From CAZGNZ01 sp964527215 (GTDB lineage: Bacteria; Fidelibacterota; Marinisomatia; SCGC-AAA003-L08; JACNLC01), in NCBI GenBank assembly GCA_964527215.1, contig CAZGNZ010000016.1:26887-90886 (forward strand): a DNA stretch of 64,000 bases. Direction: 5' to 3'. Position numbers and translations under genes: made by a program. This document shows, one piece after another, positions 17,516-26,497 of this stretch (position 1 is its first letter; the number at the start of each line of letters is the position of its first letter). The notes beneath the pieces are model-generated. The model saw only the letters and a program-made list of their open reading frames with translations, did no database searches and was not told the origin of the DNA.

Positions 17516-18802
17516 ATGGATAACAATATCGTCACAATTCTGGTTGTGGATGATGAAGAACGCATTTGTTCAAAAATCAAACATGGGCTGGAGCGCATAA
17601 ATGAAAACTACAATATATTTATCGCAACATCCGGACAGAATGCCCTCACGCAGTTAAAGAACGAATCATTTGATATTCTGGTAACCGATATTCGAATGCC
17701 GGGAATGGATGGGATTGAACTGCTGAAGCAGGCCAAGGAAATTCGCGAAGACCTGCAGACAATCATATTGACTGGTCACGGGGACTTGAACAATGCCATT
17801 GATGCTCTGCGACTGGGGGCATCCAACTATATCAAAAAGCCGGTTTCATTTGAGGTTCTGCATTATACCATTGAAAAGGCATATGAAAAACTGGAACTGA
17901 TCCGTCAGCTGAGAGAGAGTGAGGAGCGGTATCGGAGTTCATTCTTCATTGCGGCAACAGGAATGGTCATTGTCCCGCCCAACGGAATTATCACGCATGT
18001 AAATCAGAGCTTCTGTCAGATGCTTCGGTTTCGCCGGGATGAACTGCTGAACCGGAATATTCGGGATCTTGTGCACGAAAATGATCTGGCCAGGTTTGTT
18101 GACAATCTGAATGATCTCGTGATGGGCCGCGCAGAGCAGTTCCAGATGGATGTTCAGTTTGTCAGGCAGGACGACAATGTGATTTGGACAAACCTGAATG
18201 TCAGTTCGGTCCGGGAAGACAATATTCCGGTCTATGTCGTTATGCAGGTGCTTGATATCACCAACCGCAAGAATATGGAAGACAAGCTGCGGTTTTTCAG
18301 CATCCATGATTCACTGACGGGATTATACAACCGTACCTTTTTTGAAGCTGAGGTCAGCCGCCTGGAAAGAGGACGGCATCAGGTCATCAGTGTGGTAATG
18401 GCTGATCTCGACGGCTTAAAAGGCATCAATGACACCTATGGCCATGCCGCCGGCGATGAGTATATCCGGACGGCCGCTGAAGTGCTTCGCCAGTCATTTC
18501 GTGCGGATGATGCCGTTTGCAGGGTAGGCGGGGATGAATTCACCGTTCTTCTGCCAGGAGCTCCGCTGGAAGTGGCTGAGCGATCCATAAGGCACATCGA
18601 AAATGAACTGACAAAACTCACGATTCAAACCACCGAAATGGATGAGGCAATACCGGTACGAATCTCTTTCGGGCATGCATTATGGGAAAATAAAAACACG
18701 CTGGCAGAAACACTGAAACTTGCCGACAAACGAATGTATGACAACAAGTTTAATAAAAAAACCTTTCGGAACAGCTCCGGTTCCGAGGCCCCTGATAAGT
18801 AA
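17516..18802 (+). CDS. Response regulator with PAS and GGDEF domains (diguanylate cyclase)
   Basis: A 428-residue cytoplasmic signalling protein predicted to make cyclic di-GMP from two GTP when phosphorylated. Receiver domain 6-125: acidic pocket D12-D13, phospho-acceptor D58 in VTDIRMPG, and the conserved Lys in YIKKP. PAS domain about 140-265, with the C-terminal motif DITNRKNME. GGDEF domain about 270-425 with an intact GGDEF signature at 338-342 and the inhibitory site R329-x-x-D332 exactly five residues before it, so both catalysis and product inhibition are expected. No EAL domain. The gene is a single-gene unit; its histidine kinase is not adjacent. Confidence 0.93.
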   Translation: MDNNIVTILVVDDEERICSKIKHGLERINENYNIFIATSGQNALTQLKNESFDILVTDIRMPGMDGIELLKQAKEIREDLQTIILTGHGDLNNAIDALRLGASNYIKKPVSFEVLHYTIEKAYEKLELIRQLRESEERYRSSFFIAATGMVIVPPNGIITHVNQSFCQMLRFRRDELLNRNIRDLVHENDLARFVDNLNDLVMGRAEQFQMDVQFVRQDDNVIWTNLNVSSVREDNIPVYVVMQVLDITNRKNMEDKLRFFSIHDSLTGLYNRTFFEAEVSRLERGRHQVISVVMADLDGLKGINDTYGHAAGDEYIRTAAEVLRQSFRADDAVCRVGGDEFTVLLPGAPLEVAERSIRHIENELTKLTIQTTEMDEAIPVRISFGHALWENKNTLAETLKLADKRMYDNKFNKKTFRNSSGSEAPDK

Positions 18803-18889
18803 CCGGAACCACCGCAGCCTTAATCGGATACTCCCTTGCTCAGCTTAAACGCCTGCCGAATACCGGATTCCAGAACTGAAAGATAGACT

Positions 18890-19552
18890 GTGCCTGCATC
18901 TGAACCGGCAATGTGTGGACTGATTCTGGAAGGCGTGCCCGCCAGCGGAAAAACTACGCTTCTGAAGGCACTTTCCAGTCACCCTCATTTTTCCCCACTC
19001 AAATTTCCTTCCCGAATCATATTGAGCGATCATCATACCCAGCGGGTGCTTGAAAAACAGAATAACCGCGGTGAACTCACCCCCCGATCTGCACTGAAGC
19101 TGCTTTGCGGACATGCGGATTATATCCGGCAGCGTCGGGACTACCTTCAGCGCATTCAGTGGTGCGATCCTGATATGGAGGCGCACCGCCTGGTCTTCAT
19201 GTGGGAGCGGTTTCATCTCTCCCATGTACTCGATTTTGACTCGATCAGCTGGGAAGATGTATCCGGCATTGACGCTCAGCTGGCAGATTTGAATGCCCGG
19301 CATGTAATTTTGAGGTTGAAGCGGCAGGAAATGATCAGCCGCATAATCAGAGAGCGTCAGGATCAACCGCACTGGAACAGATATATCCGCCGTTTCGGTG
19401 CAACGGAAGACGCCGTGGCGGACCATTACAGCCGACAGCAGGAAAAACTGCTGGAACTGGCTGAAAGATCCCGAATACCCCGGCAAGTCATCGACACCGG
19501 GAATCTCAGTCCGGAAGACTGTCTCCGCGAGATTGTTGATTTCAGAATGTGA
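18890..19552 (+). CDS. P-loop nucleoside/nucleotide kinase-like protein
   Basis: A 220-residue ATP-binding protein resembling thymidylate and deoxynucleoside kinases. Walker A is GVPASGKTT (G15-T23) and an ERFHLS motif (107-112) sits where the family has DR-Y/H substrate-binding residues; RLKRQEMISRIIRERQ looks like the LID region. The start is GTG 18890; an ATG seven codons later has no ribosome binding site. It ends 30 bases before galE on the same strand. The protein at 47064-47696 shares the same layout and the DRFHLS motif. Substrate unknown. Confidence 0.7.
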   Translation: MPASEPAMCGLILEGVPASGKTTLLKALSSHPHFSPLKFPSRIILSDHHTQRVLEKQNNRGELTPRSALKLLCGHADYIRQRRDYLQRIQWCDPDMEAHRLVFMWERFHLSHVLDFDSISWEDVSGIDAQLADLNARHVILRLKRQEMISRIIRERQDQPHWNRYIRRFGATEDAVADHYSRQQEKLLELAERSRIPRQVIDTGNLSPEDCLREIVDFRM

Positions 19553-19581
19553 TAAACGATTTGTATTATGAAAGGATTAAA

Positions 19582-20562
19582 ATGCCGTCCAGGATACTTG
19601 TAGTTGGCGGAGCCGGATATATCGGCAGCCACATTGCCCACGATTTGTGTGATCAGGAATATTCGGTCACCGTTTTTGATAATCTATCCACCGGTCTGGA
19701 AGAAAACCTCCATTCCAAAGCTGAATTTGTCAAAGGGGATATTCTCAACGAAAACGATCTGCAGAAGCTGTTTGCTTCGCAGCACTTCGATGTTGTGTTT
19801 CACTTCGCAGCCCTGAAGGCGGCGGGCGAATCCATGATCGATCCCGGAAAGTTTGCCACACATAATATCACCGGTACCATTAACCTGCTGAACAAAATGA
19901 TCGAATTCCAAGTACCGCGCATCATCTTTTCATCTTCTTCGGCAGTCTACGGATACCCTGAATATTTGCCTATTGATGAAAAACATCCCCTTAAGCCCAT
20001 TAATTTTTATGGATTTACAAAGCTTGAAATCGAACGGATTCTTAAATGGTATTCAGAGCTGAAAGGTCTGCGGTTTGCTGCGCTGAGATATTTTAATGCT
20101 GCCGGCTATGATATGGCAGGCAGGATATCCGGAATGGAACGCAATCCGGCCAATCTGCTTCCGATCGTACTGGAAGCCGCCGCCGGTACCCGCAGGGAAG
20201 TGCTGGTATTCGGAAACGATTATGATACACCGGACGGGACAGGTGTCAGAGATTATATCCACGTGAATGACCTGGCGGATGCACATATCAGAGCAATGAA
20301 GTTTCTTGAAGACAAGCAGGAAGATTTGATTCTCAATTTGGGAACAGGGAAAGGGTTTTCCGTTTTGGAGGTGATTGAAGCAGCGGAAAAAATCGTACAG
20401 AAATCCATCGCGTACCGCATTGTGGACCGCCGTCCAGGCGATCCGGCAGAACTGGAAGCTGTGTCGAATAATGCCTTCAGGAAAATTGGCTGGCAGGCAA
20501 AATATCCTCGAATTGAGGAAATTCTCGAGTCAATGTGGCGGATCTACAATCCGAAAAACTAA
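19582..20562 (+). CDS. galE: UDP-glucose 4-epimerase
   Basis: A 326-residue extended short-chain dehydrogenase/reductase that interconverts UDP-glucose and UDP-galactose through an NAD-bound 4-keto intermediate. It has GGAGYIGSH for NAD binding, the catalytic SSSSAVYG and YGFTK (Tyr and Lys of YxxxK), RYFNAAG, and GTGVRDYIHVNDLADAH, all standard GalE motifs. The start ATG 19582 follows AAAGGATTAAA; the frame extends 11 codons upstream without a better signal. It supplies UDP-sugars for envelope polysaccharide, consistent with the glycosyltransferase cluster at 35-42 kb. Confidence 0.95.
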   Translation: MPSRILVVGGAGYIGSHIAHDLCDQEYSVTVFDNLSTGLEENLHSKAEFVKGDILNENDLQKLFASQHFDVVFHFAALKAAGESMIDPGKFATHNITGTINLLNKMIEFQVPRIIFSSSSAVYGYPEYLPIDEKHPLKPINFYGFTKLEIERILKWYSELKGLRFAALRYFNAAGYDMAGRISGMERNPANLLPIVLEAAAGTRREVLVFGNDYDTPDGTGVRDYIHVNDLADAHIRAMKFLEDKQEDLILNLGTGKGFSVLEVIEAAEKIVQKSIAYRIVDRRPGDPAELEAVSNNAFRKIGWQAKYPRIEEILESMWRIYNPKN

Positions 20563-20587
20563 AGAGTCAATGTTTGGACAGCAGGGA

Positions 20588-21034
20588 TTACGGCCGATTT
20601 TGTATGGCTTCGTTGGCCAGTGAATCGGCCCGTTCATTCTCCGGATGACCGGAGTGTCCTTTGACCCAGTGCCACTGAAGAGTGTGACGCTGAACCGCAT
20701 TGTCCAGTTTCTGCCACAACTGCTGGTTCTTGACCGGTTTTCGAGCAGCGGTTTTCCAACCGTTCTTTTTCCATTTGGCAATCCAGCTGGTAATGCCGTT
20801 TTTAACATAAGTCGAATCCGTTGTAACAGTAACCCGGCAGGATTCCTTCAGCGTACCCAGTGCCTCTATGACGGCTGTCAGCTCCATGATATTATTGGTA
20901 GTGTGTCGGGAATATCCCTTGATTTCCCGAATGTGACTGCCGTATTTCAGTACAGCCCCCCACCCTCCGGGACCCGGATTGCCCTTGCAGGCGCCGTCTG
21001 TGTATATCCGTACGTGCTTTGAGGAAGTTTTCAT
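20588..21034 (-). CDS. rnhA: Ribonuclease HI
   Basis: A 148-residue RNase HI that cuts the RNA strand of RNA-DNA hybrids. The catalytic residues D13 (YTDGACKGNPGPGGWG), E51 (NIMELTAVI), D73 (TTDSTYV) and D137 (NERADSLA) are all present, and WVKGHSGH is the flexible histidine loop. The start has AAGGA upstream. It converges on galE with a 25-base gap and no terminator visible between them. Confidence 0.97.
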   Translation of the reverse strand: MKTSSKHVRIYTDGACKGNPGPGGWGAVLKYGSHIREIKGYSRHTTNNIMELTAVIEALGTLKESCRVTVTTDSTYVKNGITSWIAKWKKNGWKTAARKPVKNQQLWQKLDNAVQRHTLQWHWVKGHSGHPENERADSLANEAIQNRP

Positions 21035-21174
21035 TATTGGTCCTTGTTCATACCGGATAAATTAGGGACCGACCGGCATTATATTCATGGATTAGCGGGG
21101 ATTGAAAATTTCTGTTTGGCCAGACGGCATTACAGGGCTGTGAGGGGCAGAGCATTCCTGTGTAAATTTTAATC

Positions 21175-22509
21175 ATGATTCATTCCAAAAAACCTGAATT
21201 GCTGGCACCGGCCGGGACCTTCCAGAAACTGAAATACGCTCTGGCATTCGGGGCAGATGCCGTATATGCCGGCATTCCCCGGTATTCCCTGCGAACCCGG
21301 GAAAACGATTTCCGGTCTGACAATGTTGAAAGAGCAATTCGATATGTCCACCAAATGGGTCGGAAAATCTATCTTACCCTGAATATTTATGCCCACAATG
21401 CCAAAGCGGATGGATTCCTGCAGGTTCTGGATGAAGTGGCAGAACTGCAGCCCGATGCACTGATCATGTCTGATCCCGGTCTGATTGGTATGGCGGTCCG
21501 GCGTTATCCGGACATTCCCATTCATCTGTCCACCCAGGCCAATGTCACCAACTGGGCAGCTGTAAAATTCTGGCAGGAAGTCGGAATATCCCGAATTATT
21601 CTCTCCCGGGAACTGAAACTGCAGGAAATTGCAGAAATCCATCAACAGGTACCGGACATTGAGCTGGAGGCTTTTGTTCACGGGGCCATATGTATTGCCT
21701 ATTCGGGACGTTGTCTCATTTCAAATTATCTTACCCATCGCGATGCCAATCAGGGAACCTGTACCAATTCCTGTCGCTGGGAATACAAACTTGGACAGGA
21801 CAAGTCGGGATTGGCGGACTGGGAGAAATCACATCCCAGCCGGTTTCCTGAGGATGATTATCAGCTGCCGCCGAATGGCTTGTGGGTGGAAGAACCGCAG
21901 CGATCCGGAACCAGGTTTCCCATTGATGAAGACGGACACGGGACCTACCTTTTCAATGCCAGGGATCTCTGTGCGGTGGAGCTTCTGAAGGAAATTCAGG
22001 ATGCGGGGGTGGTGAGTTTCAAAATTGAAGGGCGCACCAAATCGGCATATTATGCTGCAATGACAGCCCGGGCGTATCGCAGAGCCGTTGATGACATGGC
22101 TGCCGGAAAAGCGTTTGACATCCAGAACCTCAATGATTTGATGGCCCTGTCAAACCGGTCATACACTACCGGTTTTTATACCCGAAATCCCAGAGAGTAC
22201 GGTGAGAATTATAACGATTCCAGGAGCCGCGAGCGCAGCCATAAAACCGTTGGACTGGATATTGAATACGATGAAAACCGGGGCATGCTGCGGTTTGAAG
22301 CCCGAAATCGGCTGGAAATAAATACCGATGTGGAGTTAATCACACCGGGAACGCGTCAGACACTGCATGTAGTGCACATCGAAAATGCAAGAGGGGAATC
22401 GGTGGATGTCGCTCACGGCGGAGCCGGAGTGATTCAGATACCCTGCTCGGTGAACCCGGGAAAATTCACCCTGATTCAACGGGCGCTGTATCCCTCCGAG
22501 ATAGAATAA
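21175..22509 (+). CDS. trhP: U32-family tRNA hydroxylation protein (TrhP/YegQ-like)
   Basis: A 444-residue protein very close in layout to E. coli YegQ/TrhP, which with prephenate-derived chemistry installs 5-hydroxyuridine at tRNA position 34. Signatures are ELLAPAGTFQKLKYA, GADAVYAGIPRYSLR, IHLSTQANVTNW, the U32 signature EAFVHGAICIAYSGRC followed by GTCTNSCRWEY with clustered cysteines, and SFKIEGRTKS. Older annotations call it a collagenase-like peptidase. No strong ribosome binding site precedes the ATG. Its 3' end meets aroQ tail to tail with one base between. Confidence 0.92.
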   Translation: MIHSKKPELLAPAGTFQKLKYALAFGADAVYAGIPRYSLRTRENDFRSDNVERAIRYVHQMGRKIYLTLNIYAHNAKADGFLQVLDEVAELQPDALIMSDPGLIGMAVRRYPDIPIHLSTQANVTNWAAVKFWQEVGISRIILSRELKLQEIAEIHQQVPDIELEAFVHGAICIAYSGRCLISNYLTHRDANQGTCTNSCRWEYKLGQDKSGLADWEKSHPSRFPEDDYQLPPNGLWVEEPQRSGTRFPIDEDGHGTYLFNARDLCAVELLKEIQDAGVVSFKIEGRTKSAYYAAMTARAYRRAVDDMAAGKAFDIQNLNDLMALSNRSYTTGFYTRNPREYGENYNDSRSRERSHKTVGLDIEYDENRGMLRFEARNRLEINTDVELITPGTRQTLHVVHIENARGESVDVAHGGAGVIQIPCSVNPGKFTLIQRALYPSEIE

Positions 22510-22510
22510 T

Positions 22511-22945
22511 TTATTTCGAACGATTCTTTGTCAGCAGTTTCAAACCTTCCAGATAACTGTATTTGCCCCTTCCGCTGATAAATCCAATGCAGACTGCCGA
22601 CAATACCGAAAGCTGCCGGAATTCTTCGCGGTTCCGTGTATCTGACATATGTACTTCCACGGTGGGAATGCTGACTGCCGACACGGCATCTCTGAGGGCG
22701 TAGGAATAGTGGGCCAGCGCACCGGGATTTATAATGATGCCCTCTGCCCAGTGACGTTCATCGTGGATGGTATTTATGATCTGACCCTCATGATTTGACT
22801 GGGAAAACTTGAAGGAATGCCCAGATGCTTCCGGTGCATGCTCCAACCACATCATGAGTGAATCAAGGGTGTCGGTTCCATAGATTTCCGGTTCTCTTTC
22901 ACCCAGCAGATTTAAATTGGGTCCGTTTACTACCAGTATATTCAC
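22511..22945 (-). CDS. aroQ: Type II 3-dehydroquinate dehydratase
   Basis: A 144-residue shikimate-pathway enzyme that dehydrates 3-dehydroquinate to 3-dehydroshikimate; type II forms a dodecamer. Motifs: NGPNLNLLGEREPEIYG with the catalytic Tyr, SNHEG, INPGALAHYSYALRDA, VEVHMSD. The start is GTG 22945 with GGAG six bases before; a longer frame to 22996 runs into the upstream symporter gene and is less likely. The remaining aro genes are not in the window. Confidence 0.95.
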   Translation of the reverse strand: MNILVVNGPNLNLLGEREPEIYGTDTLDSLMMWLEHAPEASGHSFKFSQSNHEGQIINTIHDERHWAEGIIINPGALAHYSYALRDAVSAVSIPTVEVHMSDTRNREEFRQLSVLSAVCIGFISGRGKYSYLEGLKLLTKNRSK

Positions 22946-22964
22946 AATATCTCCATATGAATGA

Positions 22965-24407
22965 CTAATGACTTTCTTTCCTGTCCGGAATTGCAACAGA
23001 TAAGACGATAATACAGATCAGGGACAGGAAAAAGGCCGTAAATCTCGGTGTAACCAAAGCGGAAAACAAAGGAAATACTGTAAAAAACGTTCCTGTCACC
23101 ATTCCGCCAATGATGCCGATGCGGGAAGTTTTTGACCACCAGAGGGTCAGAAGCAGAGCAGGGCCAAAGGATGCACCCAGCCCGCCCCAGGCATAGGAGA
23201 CGGTTTCAAACACCAGGTCAGTGGATTTCCAGGCCAGTATGAATGCAATGATACCGATGATTACCGTTAAGACGCGGCTGACTGCCAGAAGGCTGATGTG
23301 CTTCATTTTTGAATGACAATACCGTTTGAAAATGTCTTCTGTCAGAACGGTCGTGCTGACCAGCAGCTGGGAGTCTGCAGTGGACATCATTGCGGCGATT
23401 GCTCCGCTGATGAAAATACCGGCAGCCCAGGGATGCAGAAGATAATGTGCCATTACCGGCATTAGTTTTTCCGGATCTGGCAGCGATGCGGGGGAGGACA
23501 GTATCTTCCCATCCAGTTCCATGACTCCGGCATTGAGCAGATGCATGCCCAGCAGTCCGATGAACATCGATCCGAAAAAGGCAGGGATGGCCCACGCAAT
23601 GGCAATTCGACGACCGATCGGAATATTTTCCGGTTTGTCGATCGCCATAAAGCGGGTGACCAGATGGGGCTGCCCCATGTAGCCCAGCCCCCAGCTTAAA
23701 CCGCCGACAGCAGCGGCAGCAGCAGCCATACCTGTTTTTCCGCCCACCAGTGTGCTCCAGTCCAGCAGCGGTCCGGAGGCTTCAATATTCCCAAGTTCCA
23801 GCCAGGCGACAAAAGGCAGAATAACCAGAGTGCCGAACATTATCATCCCCTGAAACAAATCGGTCCAAGCCACGGCAAGGAATCCTCCGGCCAGCGTATA
23901 GGCGACGATGATCAGCACCCCCAGCAGCATTCCCTGCATCTGAGTAAGCCCGAAAGTAACATTCAGTACTTTGCCTGCCCCGGAAAACTGAGCGGCAACA
24001 TAGAAGGTAAAGAAAAAGGTAATTATCAGGGATGCGGTGATGCGGATCACCTGATGAGGATCGTCAAAACGGGCGACAAACAACTCCGGGAGAGTCAGCG
24101 CCTGGGTTTTCCCGGTGGCTTCCCGCAGGCGCTGGGCAATGATGAACCAGCTGAGGATAATGCCGGATATACAGCCCACTACTGTCCAGAGTTCCAGCAG
24201 CCCTGCTGCCAGCGCAGCCCCGGGCAGTCCAATGATCAGCCAGGCGGATTCACCGGATGCCCGTTCTGAAAATGCAATGACCCATGGTCCCAGACGTTGA
24301 CCGCCCAAGGCAAAATCCTTTAGATTTCGGGTCATGCGGCAGGTAACAATCCCCACCGCCAAAACAACCAAAAGATATACGATAAACCCAATGGTCACGG
24401 GCTGCAT
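22965..24407 (-). CDS. Sodium:solute symporter (PutP-like)
   Basis: A 480-residue member of the SSS family with about 13 membrane helices, most like the sodium/proline symporter PutP: RNLKDFALGGQRLGPW, SERASGESAWLIIGLPGAA, AGGFLAVAWTDLFQG and AAMMSTADSQLLVSTTVLTEDIF are PutP-type signatures. It imports an amino acid or organic acid with Na+. AGGAG precedes the ATG. aroQ follows after a 19-base gap, probably co-transcribed. Substrate is likely but not certainly proline. Confidence 0.9.
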   Translation of the reverse strand: MQPVTIGFIVYLLVVLAVGIVTCRMTRNLKDFALGGQRLGPWVIAFSERASGESAWLIIGLPGAALAAGLLELWTVVGCISGIILSWFIIAQRLREATGKTQALTLPELFVARFDDPHQVIRITASLIITFFFTFYVAAQFSGAGKVLNVTFGLTQMQGMLLGVLIIVAYTLAGGFLAVAWTDLFQGMIMFGTLVILPFVAWLELGNIEASGPLLDWSTLVGGKTGMAAAAAAVGGLSWGLGYMGQPHLVTRFMAIDKPENIPIGRRIAIAWAIPAFFGSMFIGLLGMHLLNAGVMELDGKILSSPASLPDPEKLMPVMAHYLLHPWAAGIFISGAIAAMMSTADSQLLVSTTVLTEDIFKRYCHSKMKHISLLAVSRVLTVIIGIIAFILAWKSTDLVFETVSYAWGGLGASFGPALLLTLWWSKTSRIGIIGGMVTGTFFTVFPLFSALVTPRFTAFFLSLICIIVLSVAIPDRKESH

Positions 24408-24882
24408 ACTGACTCCTGTTTCATTGTTAGACTGATTGGTTCATGGGACACTGTATTAAAATGATGAAGCTGTATTAACCCGCATATTTCACGAGAATAT
24501 CTGTGCGTAAAATGCTTCGCATTTTCCGGACAATGATATATCCGGTCGATTCTGTTTCAGTTACGCTCGACATTTGTTCTCATTGCACTGTCCAGCACAA
24601 TGTCGATGAATTTTCCCGTCCGTCAGCTGAAGGGACGGGGGGTTCAGTAATCGATCGGGTCATTGTATTTTTCGCCGCCACGCCAAATGGCGGATTCAAA
24701 TCTCTTCGCAAGCCCTGCATAATCAACCAGCTCCCCCATCTCATTTCAACACCTCATGAAATATCTGGGCTGGATTTTCCAACGAAATATCATTTGAAGT
24801 CGGTCAGCTGGAGATTAAGTAAAAAATCCCGTTCCTGAGCGGTCTTCCGCATTTAACGGCAGAAGGCTGAACAGTGGCACGA
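24408..24882. other. Intergenic stretch holding a two-hairpin repeat
   Basis: 475 bases between the symporter start and a small SHOCT-like gene, both minus. It contains a tight hairpin AAAATGC-TTC-GCATTTT (24509-24525) and the dispersed repeat at 24605-24698. An open frame of 111 codons crosses the repeat but has no protein-like features. Confidence 0.5.
24605..24698 (+). repeat. Dispersed two-hairpin repeat, copy 1
   Basis: About 94 bases: a first hairpin around the core GTCAGCTGA (CCCGTCC ... GGGACGGG), a 30-base AT-rich spacer ending in ATTTTTCGCCG, and a second hairpin CCGCCA-CGCCAAA-TGGCGG. The reverse complement of 46890-46980 aligns along its whole length, with the second hairpin block TTCGCCGCCACGCC identical. 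It is a REP/MITE-like element. Confidence 0.75.
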
Positions 24883-25152
24883 TCAGTGTTCCGGAAGGGC
24901 TTTCGGTCCGCCTTCAAGGGCAATAATAATCAGACGATCCTCGGTTTCCACTTCCATAATGGTTCCGGCCTCTTCCAACTGGTCCAGTGCGGTAATAATT
25001 TCTGACAGGTCGATTCCCTGTGCACTTAGTTCTTCGTGTACTTTTTTTGGAATAAGTTTCCGGGCAATTTTCACCACAGCGACCGGGATTGAAATTCGCA
25101 CCTCCGGATCTGTGGAAGGGAGCTGAAAGACAGTAATGGTAAGCTTGATCAT
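24883..25152 (-). CDS. Standalone SHOCT-like (YvlB C-terminal-type) small protein
   Basis: An 89-residue cytoplasmic protein. The pattern IRISIPVAVVKIARKLIPKKV, GIDLSEIITALDQLEEAGTIMEVE and a terminal beta strand RLIIIAL resembles the SHOCT-like C-terminal domain found in YvlB/DUF4097-type proteins, here with nothing else attached. A strong GGAGG lies before the ATG. Function unknown; in other proteins this domain sits beside envelope-stress modules. It is followed by the repeat region. Confidence 0.6.
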   Translation of the reverse strand: MIKLTITVFQLPSTDPEVRISIPVAVVKIARKLIPKKVHEELSAQGIDLSEIITALDQLEEAGTIMEVETEDRLIIIALEGGPKALPEH

Positions 25153-25349
25153 GCAGTTTCCTCCGAAATAATGATTTGGACGCCCTATTTCAGAGCGATG
25201 CCGAAAATGGACTGAATCGACCTCAATGAGACTGTCAATCCGAACCCGTCATTATGGACTGTTGATGAAGACGTCAATTATCAGAATCTAATAGGCTACA
25301 ATTTACAAAGTAACTCTCTTAAATTTCAGCTGGTTATTTTTGGAGAATT

Positions 25350-25844
25350 ATGGGAACAGAGATTAAAATCTTTGTTACAGGCGGGACCTTTGATAAAGAA
25401 TATGATGAACTTACCGGCGAGTTGTTTTTCAAGGAAACCCATGTTTTTGAAATGCTGAAGCTGGGGAGATGCCGCACCAAAACATCGGTGGAAACACTGA
25501 TGATGACGGACAGCCTGGATATGTCGCAGAACCACATAGACTACGTGCTGAACCGCTGCCAGAATGAAAATCATGAACGCATTGTAATCACACACGGCAC
25601 AGACCGGATGGCTGACACAGCGGTAATTCTGGGTCAGAATATTACAGACAAGACCATTGTACTCACCGGTGCAATGATTCCCTACACCTTTGGAAGCTCT
25701 GATGGATTGTTTAATCTGGGCAGTGCCATTTCCTATGTTAAACTGCTTCCTCACGGTGTGTATGTAACCATGAACGGTCATTATTTTCCCTGGGACAATG
25801 TCCGGAAAAACCGTGAAATCGGAGTATTTGAACCTCTGAGATGA
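25350..25844 (+). CDS. Single-domain asparaginase-family protein
   Basis: A 164-residue protein equal to the N-terminal domain of type I/II L-asparaginases. Both active-site threonine motifs are present: VTGGTFDKEY (T13) and THGTDRMADTA (T84, D85), followed by IVLTGAMIPYTFGSSDG. The C-terminal domain is absent; the gene ends cleanly at FEPLR with no remnant downstream, so it is a natural short form rather than a truncation within the window. GGAG precedes the ATG. Might act as a dimer on asparagine or glutamine or on another amide; activity is not certain. Confidence 0.85.
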   Translation: MGTEIKIFVTGGTFDKEYDELTGELFFKETHVFEMLKLGRCRTKTSVETLMMTDSLDMSQNHIDYVLNRCQNENHERIVITHGTDRMADTAVILGQNITDKTIVLTGAMIPYTFGSSDGLFNLGSAISYVKLLPHGVYVTMNGHYFPWDNVRKNREIGVFEPLR

Positions 25845-25921
25845 ATCAGCAGGAAACATATTCCCTATCGTATGTCCTCAGTGTGATTTTCTGAGGAAGC
25901 CGCAACAGATTTGAGGATCTC

Positions 25922-26365
25922 ATGGCAAAGCCGAATTATTATCAGAATTTGAAAGAACTGTTTACCCGCTGGGTTGAAACAGAAGAAGGACAAACCCATC
26001 CTTACCGCAGCCTGCTGAAATACACTCCGGATATTTTTCTGGTGCTGTGCAAGCTGATGGTGAATCCCATGGTGCCGGTTTCAGAGAAGGCAAAACTGGC
26101 CACAGTGGTGGCATATTTTGCGGCACCAGTCGATTTGATACCGGAAGAATCTGAAGGAGCTGCCGGATTTGTGGATGATATTGTGCTGGCAGCCTATGTC
26201 ATGAATTCCGTGGCTGAAAAGGCATCTCTGTCAACATTGGAGTCTCACTGGGTCCGGGCAGAAATCGGTATCATGGAATTGGTCAATGCCATCCTGGAAA
26301 AAGCGGACGACATGGTGGGAACTGAAATCTGGGAAGCACTCAAAAACCGTGTCGGCGGAGCCTGA
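25922..26365 (+). CDS. DUF1232 (YkvA-like) protein
   Basis: A 147-residue protein with the DUF1232 core VVAYFAAPVDLIPEESEGAAGFVDDIVLAAYV, which in the family reads YFISPIDLIPD...GYLDD. The segment may be membrane-associated. Function of the family is not established. GAGG lies before the ATG. It follows the asparaginase-like gene on the same strand after a 77-base gap. Confidence 0.85.
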   Translation: MAKPNYYQNLKELFTRWVETEEGQTHPYRSLLKYTPDIFLVLCKLMVNPMVPVSEKAKLATVVAYFAAPVDLIPEESEGAAGFVDDIVLAAYVMNSVAEKASLSTLESHWVRAEIGIMELVNAILEKADDMVGTEIWEALKNRVGGA

Positions 26366-26497
26366 TCTGCAGCGTCTCCCGTTTTGCAGTCTGCCTTCTT
26401 GGATGGTCCTCTGTTTTCGTCCGGTCTCCACAATGCAGTTCTGATGTTTCATTATCAGGGGAATACTGCACGAAATCAATTTTAATCTGAAGGTAAT

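Noticed and set aside
18845..19486. Minus-strand frame of 213 codons
   Set aside because: Antisense shadow of the kinase-like gene, which has a clear P-loop.
24503..24838. Plus-strand open frame of 111 codons
   Set aside because: It crosses the two-hairpin repeat and has no ribosome binding site, domain or composition typical of neighbours.
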